Positions 46,000 to 55,971 of a stretch of 64,000 bases of DNA are shown in pieces; position 1 is the stretch's first letter, and each line of letters opens with the position of its first letter. The translations under genes and the position numbers were made by a program. The notes beneath the pieces are model-generated. The model was not told where the DNA came from. It saw only the letters and a list, made by a program, of their open reading frames with translations, and ran no database searches. The stretch comes from Sediminibacter sp. Hel_I_10 (lineage in GTDB: Bacteria > Bacteroidota > Bacteroidia > Flavobacteriales > Flavobacteriaceae): positions 2,294,001-2,358,000 of the forward strand of contig NZ_JHZX01000001.1 in NCBI RefSeq assembly GCF_000688335.1, read 5' to 3'.

Positions 46000-46012
46000 G
46001 CAATCGATTACT
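45999..46012. promoter_or_regulatory. LacI-family operator between lacI and the PL9 gene
   Basis: TGCAATCGATTACT matches the TGYAATCGATTRCA consensus with one end mismatch. It lies 13 bp before the PL9 start codon and within the divergent lacI gap. Confidence 0.75.
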
Positions 46013-46025
46013 TAAACTCTTTAAA

Positions 46026-47519
46026 ATGCTTAAATTATCAAATACCAGCCGTATGTTTGCTTACGGAATTACAATTATTTGTCTCTTTTTTATGTCTTGT
46101 AGTAGTGATGACTCAGACAGTCAAAATGATGACATTATTCAAGTGAGTTCTATTATCATTTCAGGATCAACCATAGAAGATGGAGGTTCGTCGCAATTAA
46201 CAGCGGTTGTAACTCCTTCTAATGCCACTAATGCTTCTGTTATATGGTCTGTGTCAGATGCTACAGTAGCCACCATATCAAGTTCAGGTTTACTTAGTGC
46301 TGTTTCTAATGGTTCGGTTACCGTAAAGGCTGAGGCCGAGGATAATTCGGGTGTTTTTGCAGAACAAACGTTTGCAATATCTGGTGTTGATTTTAATAGC
46401 GGAGCAACTACAGTTAATACGGCGCAAGATATATTGATAGCTATAGCTAATGCCAATCCCGGAGACATCATATATGTAAGTGGTGGCAATTATGTTTTTG
46501 GATCTACTATTACTATTTCAGGCAGTGGATTTAATGGCAATTTGGTGTATTTAATGGCAGATCCTAATGACACCGAAAGACCAAAATTTGATTTTTCGTC
46601 CATGTCTGAAAATTCATCTAACAGAGGATTGATTGTATCTGGCGATTACTGGCATATCAAAGGGATAGACATTTTTGGAGCGGGAGATAACGGCATGCTT
46701 ATAAGAGGAAACGATAATCTTATTGAATTCTGCACATTTAGTGAAAACAAAGATACGGGACTCCAAATTGGAGGAGGCGGTAGTAACAACACAATCTTAA
46801 ATTGTGACTCGTTTTTCAACGCTGATAGTTCATTGGAGAATGCTGATGGGTTTGCTTGTAAATTAGATGCAGGTTCCGATAATTCATTTATTGGCTGTAG
46901 AGCTTGGCAAAATTTAGACGATGGTTGGGATGGTTATTTAAGAGATAAAGATAATATTACCACCTATTATGAAAATTGTTGGGCATTTAAAAATGGCTAC
47001 CTCATGGACGGTACTGAAGGAGCAGGAGATGGTAATGGTTTTAAAACAGGTGGTAGTGATGATAAAGATCTAAGACATAATGCCGTATATAAAAACTGTA
47101 TAGCTGCAGGAAATATTTATGATGGTTTTGATCATAACAGCAATCGTGGTGATATAGAAATTTATAATTGTTCGGCTTACAGCAATGGTCGAAATTTCAG
47201 TTTTAGCTCCACCAATATTGCTAACGCTCTTGTTATTAAAAATTCGTTTTCTTTTGAAGGAACTAATAATGACAGCTACTCGGCTACTTCAACAGATATT
47301 ACCAATAACGGTTGGCAAAATGGTCTTACCACGAATGCATCTGACTTCGTGTCTCTGGATATGGAACTATTAGCTGCACCAAGAGGAGTAGATGGTAGCC
47401 TGCCTAATATTGATTTCTTGTTTTTAGTAGCGGGTAGCGATTTGATTGATGCAGGAATAGATGTGGGGCTTGAGTTCAATGGCTCTGCTCCAGATATAGG
47501 GGCTTTTGAGTTTGAATAA
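46026..47519 (+). CDS. PL9 family pectate lyase, surface lipoprotein with Ig-like domain
   Basis: 497 residues from ATG 46026. The lipobox FFMSC makes Cys25 the lipid anchor; the acidic SSDDSD that follows resembles a Bacteroidota lipoprotein export signal. A BIg2 domain (about 35-115) precedes a right-handed beta helix with PL9 marks: ENADGFACKLDAGSDNSFIG, RAWQNLDDGWDGYL, GNGFKTGG and GFDHNSNRGDIEIYNCSAY. PL9 enzymes cleave polygalacturonate by beta-elimination with a Lys base and calcium. Likely acts at the cell surface. Its 3' end meets the convergent PL1 gene after only 20 bp. Confidence 0.87.
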   Translation: MLKLSNTSRMFAYGITIICLFFMSCSSDDSDSQNDDIIQVSSIIISGSTIEDGGSSQLTAVVTPSNATNASVIWSVSDATVATISSSGLLSAVSNGSVTVKAEAEDNSGVFAEQTFAISGVDFNSGATTVNTAQDILIAIANANPGDIIYVSGGNYVFGSTITISGSGFNGNLVYLMADPNDTERPKFDFSSMSENSSNRGLIVSGDYWHIKGIDIFGAGDNGMLIRGNDNLIEFCTFSENKDTGLQIGGGGSNNTILNCDSFFNADSSLENADGFACKLDAGSDNSFIGCRAWQNLDDGWDGYLRDKDNITTYYENCWAFKNGYLMDGTEGAGDGNGFKTGGSDDKDLRHNAVYKNCIAAGNIYDGFDHNSNRGDIEIYNCSAYSNGRNFSFSSTNIANALVIKNSFSFEGTNNDSYSATSTDITNNGWQNGLTTNASDFVSLDMELLAAPRGVDGSLPNIDFLFLVAGSDLIDAGIDVGLEFNGSAPDIGAFEFE

Positions 47520-47539
47520 AAGTTATTTTCTAAACTTTT

Positions 47540-48859
47540 TTACAGACAAGACTTAAGCAATCCATTGGCATATACTTCTATGTTAGCATAATTCTCGTCA
47601 ATTGTTTTTAACTGAGAGTCTTCTATGATTGCGTCTAGGCCTAATTTCTTTTCCCAATTGTCTGGTATACCATCATTGTCGGTGTCTGTAGGTCTCTTTT
47701 TTGAGATGATTACTGGCCAACCGCCCACGTCGTTTTGTGAGTCGATGATACCATTTTTATAAAGAGGATTATTGGTTTTGATTGATTTAATAAGTCTAAC
47801 GTCTACATCATCTCGGTATAGGTTGAGACCTACAGATTTTAATACGCTTTTGTAAGCTTTTTTTGCACTGGAAGTAATAACATTATTTGAAATAGCAACG
47901 GGTTCTTTTAATCTCGCTAATTCAGGATTTTCGCATTGTACTCCACCGTTCCAATTATTGTCATTGATATCTTCATATCCATACACAAAATTTCCGTCGA
48001 TGTAAAATTGACCATAAGGTTCTGAAGGGCTTACAATTCTATCCAGTTTAGAAGATGTGGTAGCTGGCCCCGATTTAAAATAGTTGTTGATCATATTATA
48101 AGTGCCGCTCTCTCCTCCATAAATACTGTTTTCGCCCCAATTATAGATAACGTTGTTTCTAAAGTCTAAAAATTCACGTTTAGAATTCTCAGTAGTAGAA
48201 GACCCACTAAATCTAGGGTTTCTACTGTTGTTGCTCATTATCAAATTATGATGAAACGAAGCGTTGACACCGCCCCAAATCCCGCCGTAACCATGAGCGC
48301 CCTTTTCATGAACAGAGTTGTTTAAAGCTTCGGAAATGATGCACCATTGCAGTGTGAAGTTCTCGTTATTATAAAACGATGCATTCTCATCGGTTCCCCA
48401 ACTGATAGAGCAATGATCAATAATTACATTTTTAGTGTCTCTACACCCTAAAGCATCACCTTCAATACCATGAATATCTCCCATTCTAAATCTCAGATAT
48501 CTCATTATAACGTTATCTGATTTAATGGTCACGGGATATCCTTTGAGCGTTATGCCGCCTTCTGGAGCAGTTTGTCCTAAAATGGTTAAATCCCCTCGAT
48601 TAATGTCTAACTTAGACGTGAGTTCTATGGTGCCAGATACTTCAAAAACAATAATTCTAGGGCCTTTTTTTAATATGCCTTTTCTTAAACTTCCTTCGCC
48701 ATCATCACTTAGATTGGTCACTTTATAAACAATGCCATCTCTACCTCCAGTAGTATATTTTCCAAAACCTTCTGCTGTTGGAAAGGCCAAAGACTGAGCC
48801 ATAAGCATCGTGCTGGTTGCTATAAAGAAAATGACTAAGATGTATTTTAATTTTACCAT
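47540..48859 (-). CDS. PL1 family pectate lyase (Sec-exported, no T9SS tail)
   Basis: 439 residues with signal peptide (1-22, ending LMAQ). It starts AFPTAEGFGKYTTGGRDG and carries ILGQTAPEGGITLKG, NVIIDHCSISWGTDEN and NNSRNPRFSG, the calcium-site and catalytic-Arg regions of bacterial PL1 lyases (PL1_2-like). A calcium-loop-like DTDNDGIPDNWEKKLG lies near residue 400. No lipobox and no sorting domain, so a periplasmic enzyme finishing imported oligogalacturonides is likely. It lies downstream of the susCD operon behind a hairpin, with no promoter visible in the 93-bp gap. Confidence 0.87.
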   Translation of the reverse strand: MVKLKYILVIFFIATSTMLMAQSLAFPTAEGFGKYTTGGRDGIVYKVTNLSDDGEGSLRKGILKKGPRIIVFEVSGTIELTSKLDINRGDLTILGQTAPEGGITLKGYPVTIKSDNVIMRYLRFRMGDIHGIEGDALGCRDTKNVIIDHCSISWGTDENASFYNNENFTLQWCIISEALNNSVHEKGAHGYGGIWGGVNASFHHNLIMSNNSRNPRFSGSSTTENSKREFLDFRNNVIYNWGENSIYGGESGTYNMINNYFKSGPATTSSKLDRIVSPSEPYGQFYIDGNFVYGYEDINDNNWNGGVQCENPELARLKEPVAISNNVITSSAKKAYKSVLKSVGLNLYRDDVDVRLIKSIKTNNPLYKNGIIDSQNDVGGWPVIISKKRPTDTDNDGIPDNWEKKLGLDAIIEDSQLKTIDENYANIEVYANGLLKSCL

Positions 48860-48885
48860 GATTGTTGTTTAAATAAAAGTGATTT

Positions 48886-48920
48886 AAAAAAAAAAGAAGG
48901 CATGTTCTATTGAACATACC
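48886..48920 (-). terminator. Terminator or attenuator after the susCD operon
   Basis: On the minus strand: AAGGTATGTTC, loop AATA, GAACATGCCTT (one G-U pair), then a long T-run. The G-U pair is an A-C mismatch on the other strand, so it favours the minus direction. No promoter is seen between it and the PL1 gene, so partial read-through is likely. Confidence 0.75.
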
Positions 48921-48952
48921 TTTCTTTATAGACTAACTCATGCTCAAAAAAT

Positions 48953-50500
48953 CTACTGAAGCCAACGAGGGTCTCCAACATTATCGTCAATTAAAGATTG
49001 GTTTGCAACGCTAAAATCCCCATTAGCGACGTCAGTATATCCTGGATCTAATGTAGTAAAGGATGTAGAGTCATCATATCTTGCCACGGATGAATCGTAT
49101 AGGGTTGGTGCATTGAAATAGTTGTTATTTTGAAACGTAATGCTTTCATCTGTTGCACTGTTATCAGAATAACCCTCAATTTCAGTATCGGTAATTAAAT
49201 TATTTCTTGAGGTGATATCATTGGCGTCAAATCTCACATAAAATAACCTTCTACTACTAGAATTTGAGCAAGCATAAAGCGTACAGTTCTCTAATAAAAT
49301 GTTACAAGTAGCTAAACCGTTTGTTGTTCCTGAAGCATCAATTCTGAAAAAATCACGTCCAGGGGCACAGTTATTAAAAGTACTTGTTGTGAAATTCACG
49401 TTGAGAACATCTGAATTTCTAAAATCGAAGAAATCACCACCACTAGTTAAAACATTAGTGACTATGCTGTTTTCAACAGTGATGGTTTGAACAACCGCAT
49501 CGGTTTCATTACCTGCAATAAATGATCTGCCATAATCATGAACATTACACCCGCTCACTAATAAAGAGTTATAATTATCAGCGCCGGAATAACGCACCAT
49601 ATCGGTAAGTTCTAAATCGGCATCCCCAGTTAAGTCCAAATCTATTAGACTAACATCAGTAGCACCAGCTACTATAGAAATACTTAATTTTAACAAAGGT
49701 TTTTCGAAACTAAGTAAGCCTCTTAAAGTTAAGGATTTATCTATAACCAAAGTACCAGTTTGAGACGTGTAGTCACCTGACTCTAATACAAGAACATCAC
49801 CAGGAGCAGCATCGGCTACCATTTGAAATAAATCATCAGATGGTGTCACTAGAGTACCAGTGCCTATATCGATTCCAGTGGTAAAAAATAATACGCCTCT
49901 AATATTTGCGTTATTTAATATTTGAGCAGTATAATCTGTCTCTCCTGTAAGACCCGTTATTGTTGCAGAACCGGCGGCAATTTCCTCTTGGGTGAGATCA
50001 CGTACAATATCCCCCGGGCTTATAACAATTTGAGTGACATTACTATTAGGAAGCCAAGTCAGCGTTACTTGCGTGGCAAGTAAATCTTCAGGTTGAATAG
50101 GGAAGAATATTTGCTCGGTAAGCGTTTCAGCTGAGATGTACGCGTAAGTTGAATCATTTAGACCTCTCGTGCTAACAGTTTTTACTCTAGCATAATAAAT
50201 TGTTTCTCCTTCCAATTCAACTTGAATAGGGAGATCACTAGCGTTAACACTTAGAGATGTTGTGAGAGTATTAAATTCTGGATCTTCGCTAATCTCGAGT
50301 AAGTAAAGATCAATCTCATCTTCAGTTTGCCAATCAAACTCTAAAGTTGTTTGTGTTCTAATTTGCACAGACAAATCTACAGGAGCAAATTCTCTATCAA
50401 TTTGAAGTTCATTAATCAATTCTTCAGGACTATCGCAATTAGTGAACGTAGCCAATGTAAAGAGGAATATGAGCGATTTAAAGATATATTTTGTTTTCAT
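48953..50500 (-). CDS. DUF4957/DUF5123-like lipoprotein, probable surface pectin-binding protein
   Basis: 515 residues. Lipobox TFTNC gives Cys23. Two fibronectin-III-like regions (about 40-125 and 130-210) precede a parallel beta-helix part (220-515) with DNYNSLLVSGCNVHDYGRSF and FFDFRNSDVLNVNFTTST, as in DUF4957/DUF5123 proteins that accompany pectin SusCD pairs. The catalytic residues of lyases are not seen. As third gene of the operon, it is placed where surface glycan-binding proteins normally occur, but enzymatic activity is not excluded. Confidence 0.75.
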   Translation of the reverse strand: MKTKYIFKSLIFLFTLATFTNCDSPEELINELQIDREFAPVDLSVQIRTQTTLEFDWQTEDEIDLYLLEISEDPEFNTLTTSLSVNASDLPIQVELEGETIYYARVKTVSTRGLNDSTYAYISAETLTEQIFFPIQPEDLLATQVTLTWLPNSNVTQIVISPGDIVRDLTQEEIAAGSATITGLTGETDYTAQILNNANIRGVLFFTTGIDIGTGTLVTPSDDLFQMVADAAPGDVLVLESGDYTSQTGTLVIDKSLTLRGLLSFEKPLLKLSISIVAGATDVSLIDLDLTGDADLELTDMVRYSGADNYNSLLVSGCNVHDYGRSFIAGNETDAVVQTITVENSIVTNVLTSGGDFFDFRNSDVLNVNFTTSTFNNCAPGRDFFRIDASGTTNGLATCNILLENCTLYACSNSSSRRLFYVRFDANDITSRNNLITDTEIEGYSDNSATDESITFQNNNYFNAPTLYDSSVARYDDSTSFTTLDPGYTDVANGDFSVANQSLIDDNVGDPRWLQ

Positions 50501-50524
50501 AATTATAATATTTAATTCACTTTT

Positions 50525-52333
50525 TTAGTATCCGTAATCATTTTGTAATTGACCATTACTGGCATCTAAAAATACTTGCCAGATTGGCCAAAACTGTCTA
50601 TTATCTGGATTTACCCCAACTTGATAAACAGAGTTTATTTGATCATCTTCTAAGGTAATCCAATCGTAAGCCGAGTAATCTGGACCTGGTGATTCATTCT
50701 CATTTCTATTCAAACCATAGATGATTAAAAATTCTGATTCTTCACCTTCTATATCGGTTTCTTCATACTTAAAATATAAGGTTGTTGGCACATCGCTATA
50801 TTCACCAGTCCTGTTTTTTAAATTAAACAATTTCTCTTTAGTCTCGTCTAAGCTCGAGGCCAATCGATTCCAACGTATTAAATTTTGTTTACGAATCATC
50901 TCACCGGTAAACTCATATTTGTATTCTTCGATAATGGCATCTAGCATAGCTTCAGAGCTTCCAATACCATCAACATAAGCATCTACTTTTTCAGGATGTA
51001 CTGAAGATGGAAAAGCTCTACGTCTCACGTCTTTGAGATAGGGCTTGGCTGCTGCTGGTCCCTGTAATTGGTTCGCTGCTTCAGCTGCAATTAAAAGCAC
51101 CTCTGCATAACGCATATAGATTTTATTAAGGCCGTCATCGTTTGTAGAAGTAACACGTCTATCCATCCACTCATAGCGATATTTACCAAAGTACCATGTG
51201 CCTAAATTGGTCAATTCTTGCTGAGCAAATTCGTCTTCGTCTGGGTTTCCGTATTGATAAGGTACACAGGTAACATCCCTACGTAAGTCAGTTTCGTCAA
51301 AATCGTAAAACACATTAGGTTGAGGGCCTGCAGTACCACCTCTAGGTTGTTCAGTATGTTGATCTATGCCTCTATGTCTTACTGCGAATGAAAATGCAAC
51401 TCTACCACGGCCATCGGCAAAAGGAATTTCCCAAAGCGACTCTCTACCTGCAAAAATTTGTTCGGCATTATAGTTTCTCCAAAATTGTTCAAAAGATGGA
51501 TTTAAACTTGCTTTGCCGCTTTCGATGACGTCAGTAGCTTCATTTAAAGCAAGTGTGTACATGTTTTCAACAGAAAGCTCAGGGTCATTACTTCTTCTTA
51601 CACCGTCAGGATACTGTTGAAATCCGCTAGCTGCTAAAGCTAATCGAGCTCTAAAACTCTTTACAAACGCTTTATTGATACGCTCTGAGGTTGCAGTTTG
51701 GGGCGTGTCATTTGGCCACGCTACTAATGTAGCGGCTTCCCCTAAATCGGCTATAATTTGTTTATAAATGATATCTCTATTAGTTTTTTCAAGAAATACA
51801 GTTTCCTCAGAAATAGGCTCAAAGCGTGCTTGAACATCGCCCCAAGTTTTCAATAAATCGGCATAATAAATAGCTCGAAGCGTTAGGGCCTCACCCAAAT
51901 ATTGACCTAATACCGTTCCTGGTTCTGGATTGCCATAAAGCCTTAATCCTTCTATACACAAATTGGCGCGCTCAATGCCTGAGTACATCTGCCCAAAAAC
52001 ATTATTGTTTGTATTCATCTGAGGGTTCGTGGGCGTGGCGTCATAAATCATTAAAGCGCCTTGAGAGCTACCTGGCTGATCTGAGCTAAAATGATACTCG
52101 GTATCTGTATTGAAACCATACAATGGGATGTACCGACCACGATAAGAATTGGTCTGTCCCATAGGTTCTATAATACCATCAATTGCTCCTTTGGTTAAAT
52201 CTTCTGACGAAAAGATGACATTAGGTTCAAGTGCGGATTTTGCTGGACCTTCTAAAAAATCCTCTTCAAACTCTTGGCAAGAGTTGAAAAATGCAACACA
52301 CATAATTCCTGTTATAATTATTAGTTTTTTCAT
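50525..52333 (-). CDS. SusD/RagB family outer-membrane glycan-binding lipoprotein
   Basis: 602 residues. Lipobox FFNSC with lipidated Cys19, then an acidic EFEEDF. SusD features: YRGRYIPLYGFNTDTEYHFS, LTLRAIYYADLLKTWGDV (TPR helix), YMRYAEVLLIAAEAANQL and the C-terminal ENESPG/NPDNRQFWPIWQ segment. It binds oligogalacturonides and forms the lid of the SusC channel, whose gene is 11 bp upstream. Confidence 0.95.
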   Translation of the reverse strand: MKKLIIITGIMCVAFFNSCQEFEEDFLEGPAKSALEPNVIFSSEDLTKGAIDGIIEPMGQTNSYRGRYIPLYGFNTDTEYHFSSDQPGSSQGALMIYDATPTNPQMNTNNNVFGQMYSGIERANLCIEGLRLYGNPEPGTVLGQYLGEALTLRAIYYADLLKTWGDVQARFEPISEETVFLEKTNRDIIYKQIIADLGEAATLVAWPNDTPQTATSERINKAFVKSFRARLALAASGFQQYPDGVRRSNDPELSVENMYTLALNEATDVIESGKASLNPSFEQFWRNYNAEQIFAGRESLWEIPFADGRGRVAFSFAVRHRGIDQHTEQPRGGTAGPQPNVFYDFDETDLRRDVTCVPYQYGNPDEDEFAQQELTNLGTWYFGKYRYEWMDRRVTSTNDDGLNKIYMRYAEVLLIAAEAANQLQGPAAAKPYLKDVRRRAFPSSVHPEKVDAYVDGIGSSEAMLDAIIEEYKYEFTGEMIRKQNLIRWNRLASSLDETKEKLFNLKNRTGEYSDVPTTLYFKYEETDIEGEESEFLIIYGLNRNENESPGPDYSAYDWITLEDDQINSVYQVGVNPDNRQFWPIWQVFLDASNGQLQNDYGY

Positions 52334-52344
52334 TTTAATTTTTT

Positions 52345-55300
52345 TTAAAAGTTGAGGTTAAAACCAAATACCAGTTGTCTACTTCTTGGGTATGGAGAAT
52401 AGTCGACTCTTGGTGTTAACGGAGTGTTTCTTCTAGTGGAAACTTCTGGATCTAAACCAGAATAATTAGTCAATACAAACACATTGTTTGCTGTAGCATA
52501 AAATCTTAATTTATCTATTCCCATTTGAGAGACAAATTTATTCGGAACGGTATATCCTAAAGTTAATGTATTTAGTCTTATATAAGAACCATCTTCTACA
52601 GCCCAGTCAGTAAATGCATTTCTTTGCATAAATGGTGACCATAAGGTGGTATTTTCATTTAATGCAGCGAGCTGGGTAGGATCTGTTACTAGTTGCCCAG
52701 TATTAGGGTCAAGATTGGTCCATCTGTTTCCATCAGACATAATCGTACTTAAATTTCTATACTGACCGTTTTCTGTGGACGTGGTAAAGTCTATTTTATT
52801 GGCATTGTAAACATCAAACCCTACACTAAAGTTAAAGGCAGCAGAAAAATCAAATCCATAAGCGTAACCGCTTAAAATCACACCACCGATAAAATCTGGA
52901 TTAGCATCTCCAATAACCGTATTATCATCTTGATCAACTACGCCATCACCATTAGTATCTTTTAATTTCATACCTCCTGGAACAGGAAGCTGATTGAAAA
53001 CGCCCTCAGTACTAGCAATGCCTTCTTTTAAGGTATATTCCCCAGTAGTTGCATTATAGTTGAAATCGTCAACTTCATAGCGTCCATCGTTTTGATAACC
53101 GTACATTAATCCGATGGGGTCACCCGCTTTTACGATATAATCTGCGCCTATTTGAGATGATGCCCAATTGGTGTTTTGACGGATTTCATTTAACTCACCT
53201 AAAGAATTAACTTGATTTTTATTTGCCGATATATTGAAAGAAAAGTTGAGACCATAATTTTCTTTTTCTAATACAGCAACATCAAGAGTAGCTTCTACGC
53301 CTGTGTTTTGAAGTTCTCCAACATTTCTATATTGAGCTTCATAACCCGTGCCTTGGGTATTAAATAGTAATAATAGATCGGTGGTCACATTTTTATAAAC
53401 TTCAAAAGCTCCACTTAATCGCCCACCAAACAAGTTATAATCTAAACCAAGATTCTGAGAAATGGTAGTCTCCCATTTTAAGTTTGGATTTGCTAAAATA
53501 TCAGAGGGAGATATCACGCTGGTGATGTCATTCAAGTAATTGGTATTACTTGAGAAAAAACTTTGTACGGTTTGTCCCGTTGGAATGTTGTTGTTTCCAG
53601 ATTCACCATAACTTACTCTAAGTTTTAATGTGTTTATCCAATCTGCATTTTCCAAAAATTCTTCCTCAGAAAGTTTCCATGCAATAGCACCAGAGGGAAA
53701 ATAACCCCATACATTACTGCCTAAAAATCTACTCGAGCCATCAACGCGATATGTTCCAGTGAATAGATAACGATTCTTATAATCATAATTTGCTCGTCCA
53801 AAGAAGGATAATAGCTTGTCATCTGGGCTATAGAAATTATCAACAAAGAAGTTTTGACCTTGAGTGGTTAAGTTTAAAGCGGAGCTAAAACCAAAACCCC
53901 TAGGCAAACCTTGCACCTGACTAGTAACAGTATTATTTTTAGTGACGATCATCTCTTCTCCAACTAATAAATTTAAAGAATGATCGTCTCCTAAATACTT
54001 ATTAAAATCAAAATTCAAAGTATTGGCATTTCTGAAAGATTCATTTTTTCTGTCTCTAATTCTTAACGCTGGTTGTCCCTGTAAGTCTCCGGGAGGGACG
54101 TTGTTTGCAAAATACGTAGATCTACCAAAAAAGCGATAGTCTAAATCGTATCTTGTATTATATCCAAAATCAGATTTAAATTTTAGATTATCTAAAATCT
54201 TCCATCCAAAACTCCCCAACATATTTAAGTTAGTTCTTATTTGCTTTCTTTGGTTATCATCTGTAGCAACAAAGGGATTTATTAAATATCCGTTTAGAGC
54301 TTCATCTGTATTTGTGGTGACTAATTGTGGTATCGCAATAGGAGAATAAGCCACACTGTATTTCAGTCTTGAGTCTGCCGAAGACACTTCGTTCTGTTCG
54401 TTAGCACCTCCGCCATTAACTTCTTGGTCAGAATATCTTACTGTGAACGATAAATCTATTTTATCATTAACATCACTTTGAAGCGCAAGGGATAAATTAT
54501 TTCTCTTAAAATCTGAACCAATTTGTATGGCTTTTTGATCAAACAGCGCATAATTAAAGTTGAAGTTGATTTTCTCACTACCTCCTCTTATGGATAAATC
54601 GCGGCTCTGTACTTCCCCTGTTCTACCATAGATCTGCTCTTGCCAATTATTTCCTTCCATACCAACGTATTGGTCGTAATCTTGGTAAAGTCCAAAAATA
54701 TCTTCATAGGTTTCGGGTCTATCTCTTAAAAGTGCATATTCATACTGCCACTTCACATAATCCTCTGGGTTTAAAACATCAATTTTATTTGCAAGTTTAT
54801 TTACACCATAGAACATATTATAACTAACAGCAATTTTGCCAGTTTTACCGCTTTTTGTAGTAACGATAATAACTCCATTTGCACCTCTAGATCCGTAAAT
54901 CGCGGTTGAAGAGGCGTCTTTTAAAACACTAATATTTTCGATTTCTGTAGGTGAAATAGAACTGAGGTCAGCTACAGGAAAACCATCAACAATAATTAAT
55001 GGAGAACTGTCTTGTGTTAGAGAACCGGCACCACGAATTTGAATGTTCATTTCCGCATCAGGAGACCCCTCAGTAGAAAGGACCTGGACACCTGCCAAAC
55101 GCCCTGTTAAGGTTTCAGCAACATTTTGAATACCTTGTTCTTTTAAATTATCGCCACCTATGGTTACTACAGCACCTGTAAGATCAGATTTTCTCGCTGA
55201 TCCATAACCAATTACAATAACTTCATCGAGAGTTGCTAAGTCAGGCTTAAGGGTAACGTTTACAAATGATTTACCAGCAAGATTAATTTCTTGGGAAATG

Positions 55301-55605
55301 TAACCTACATAAGAAATTACTAATGTAGCATTAGGATCTTCAACGGTTATAGAAAAATTACCGTCAAAATCTGTTTGTGCACCTATAGAGGTTCCTTTTA
55401 CAACAACAGAGGCGCCTGGCAAAGGACCTTCTGGATCAGCGGTCACCACTGTACCGGTAACTGTTTTACTTTGAGCAAAACTAGTAGCTGAGGACAGTGT
55501 AAATATTGTTAGGACCATTAATGAAAATGATCTTATTGAAGAGGTACTTCTGGTTTTTCTTTTTTGAGAGCAGAAAAACACATATTCAATTAGATTGTTA
55601 CACAT
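52345..55605 (-). CDS. SusC/RagA family TonB-dependent outer-membrane transporter
   Basis: 1086 residues: a long positively charged N-region and signal peptide ending SFAQ (about residue 45), a carboxypeptidase-regulatory-like domain (VTGTVVTADPEGPLPGASVV), TonB box region LDEVIVIGYG, plug domain (SPLIIVDGFPV, ISVLKDASSTAIYGSRGANGVI), then a 22-strand barrel ending in RQLVFGFNLNF. It imports pectin oligosaccharides with energy from TonB. Its promoter is the clearest in the window and is flanked by a LacI operator. Start codon chosen as the first ATG 30 bp after the operator. Confidence 0.95.
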   Translation of the reverse strand: MCNNLIEYVFFCSQKRKTRSTSSIRSFSLMVLTIFTLSSATSFAQSKTVTGTVVTADPEGPLPGASVVVKGTSIGAQTDFDGNFSITVEDPNATLVISYVGYISQEINLAGKSFVNVTLKPDLATLDEVIVIGYGSARKSDLTGAVVTIGGDNLKEQGIQNVAETLTGRLAGVQVLSTEGSPDAEMNIQIRGAGSLTQDSSPLIIVDGFPVADLSSISPTEIENISVLKDASSTAIYGSRGANGVIIVTTKSGKTGKIAVSYNMFYGVNKLANKIDVLNPEDYVKWQYEYALLRDRPETYEDIFGLYQDYDQYVGMEGNNWQEQIYGRTGEVQSRDLSIRGGSEKINFNFNYALFDQKAIQIGSDFKRNNLSLALQSDVNDKIDLSFTVRYSDQEVNGGGANEQNEVSSADSRLKYSVAYSPIAIPQLVTTNTDEALNGYLINPFVATDDNQRKQIRTNLNMLGSFGWKILDNLKFKSDFGYNTRYDLDYRFFGRSTYFANNVPPGDLQGQPALRIRDRKNESFRNANTLNFDFNKYLGDDHSLNLLVGEEMIVTKNNTVTSQVQGLPRGFGFSSALNLTTQGQNFFVDNFYSPDDKLLSFFGRANYDYKNRYLFTGTYRVDGSSRFLGSNVWGYFPSGAIAWKLSEEEFLENADWINTLKLRVSYGESGNNNIPTGQTVQSFFSSNTNYLNDITSVISPSDILANPNLKWETTISQNLGLDYNLFGGRLSGAFEVYKNVTTDLLLLFNTQGTGYEAQYRNVGELQNTGVEATLDVAVLEKENYGLNFSFNISANKNQVNSLGELNEIRQNTNWASSQIGADYIVKAGDPIGLMYGYQNDGRYEVDDFNYNATTGEYTLKEGIASTEGVFNQLPVPGGMKLKDTNGDGVVDQDDNTVIGDANPDFIGGVILSGYAYGFDFSAAFNFSVGFDVYNANKIDFTTSTENGQYRNLSTIMSDGNRWTNLDPNTGQLVTDPTQLAALNENTTLWSPFMQRNAFTDWAVEDGSYIRLNTLTLGYTVPNKFVSQMGIDKLRFYATANNVFVLTNYSGLDPEVSTRRNTPLTPRVDYSPYPRSRQLVFGFNLNF

Positions 55606-55634
55606 GAAATTAGTTAGTTTAAAGTTAATTAAAA

Positions 55635-55648
55635 TGTAATCGATTGCA
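55635..55648. promoter_or_regulatory. LacI-family operator upstream of susC
   Basis: TGTAATCGATTGCA (minus strand TGCAATCGATTACA) starts directly after the susC -7 box, so it overlaps the transcription start. Confidence 0.8.
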
Positions 55649-55679
55649 CAAATGTATTATATATTTTGAAATGTGCAAA
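55649..55679 (-). promoter_or_regulatory. susC promoter
   Basis: On the minus strand TTTG (complement of 55676-55679), a 19-nt spacer and TACATTTG (complement of 55649-55656) match the Bacteroidota consensus in both boxes and spacing. Confidence 0.8.
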
Positions 55680-55897
55680 TATTTGACGTTATTTTTTTAG
55701 AATACTCAAAATAATTGCATTTAATAACGAAATTATTAGTTTTTAAAAAAAAGTCAGGTGCAAATTATGCGAATAAGTCTTTATCTATAAGGAATACCAC
55801 TCTTTTTTCTATTCAAAATAGCGACCGATTTTTTGCTTTTTTCTAATTAGGTCGATAAATAATTAAGAATATTGATGCTAATATAGCAAAAATATTA
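55680..55897. other. Divergent control region between susC and the PL1 gene
   Basis: AT-rich, no frame. It separates two LacI operators (55635 and 55904, centres 269 bp apart), which could allow looping between them. No other motif is recognised. Confidence 0.4.
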
Positions 55898-55917
55898 TAA
55901 TATTGTAATCGATTGCA
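55898..55917 (+). promoter_or_regulatory. LacI-family operator and -7 element upstream of the PL1-T9SS gene
   Basis: Operator TGTAATCGATTGCA (55904-55917) overlaps by two bases a -7 like TAATATTG (55898-55905). It is the same sequence as the susC operator, and ends 54 bp before the PL1 start codon. Confidence 0.7.
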
Positions 55918-55971
55918 TAATCTAACTTGAGTATGTAGTTCTTTTTCTTCTATTTAAAACTTGAAATTTAT

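Noticed and set aside
47540-48859. PL1 gene considered as part of the LacI regulon with its own operator
   Set aside because: No TAATCGATT core is found in its 93-bp upstream gap; control is more likely by read-through from the susCD operon.
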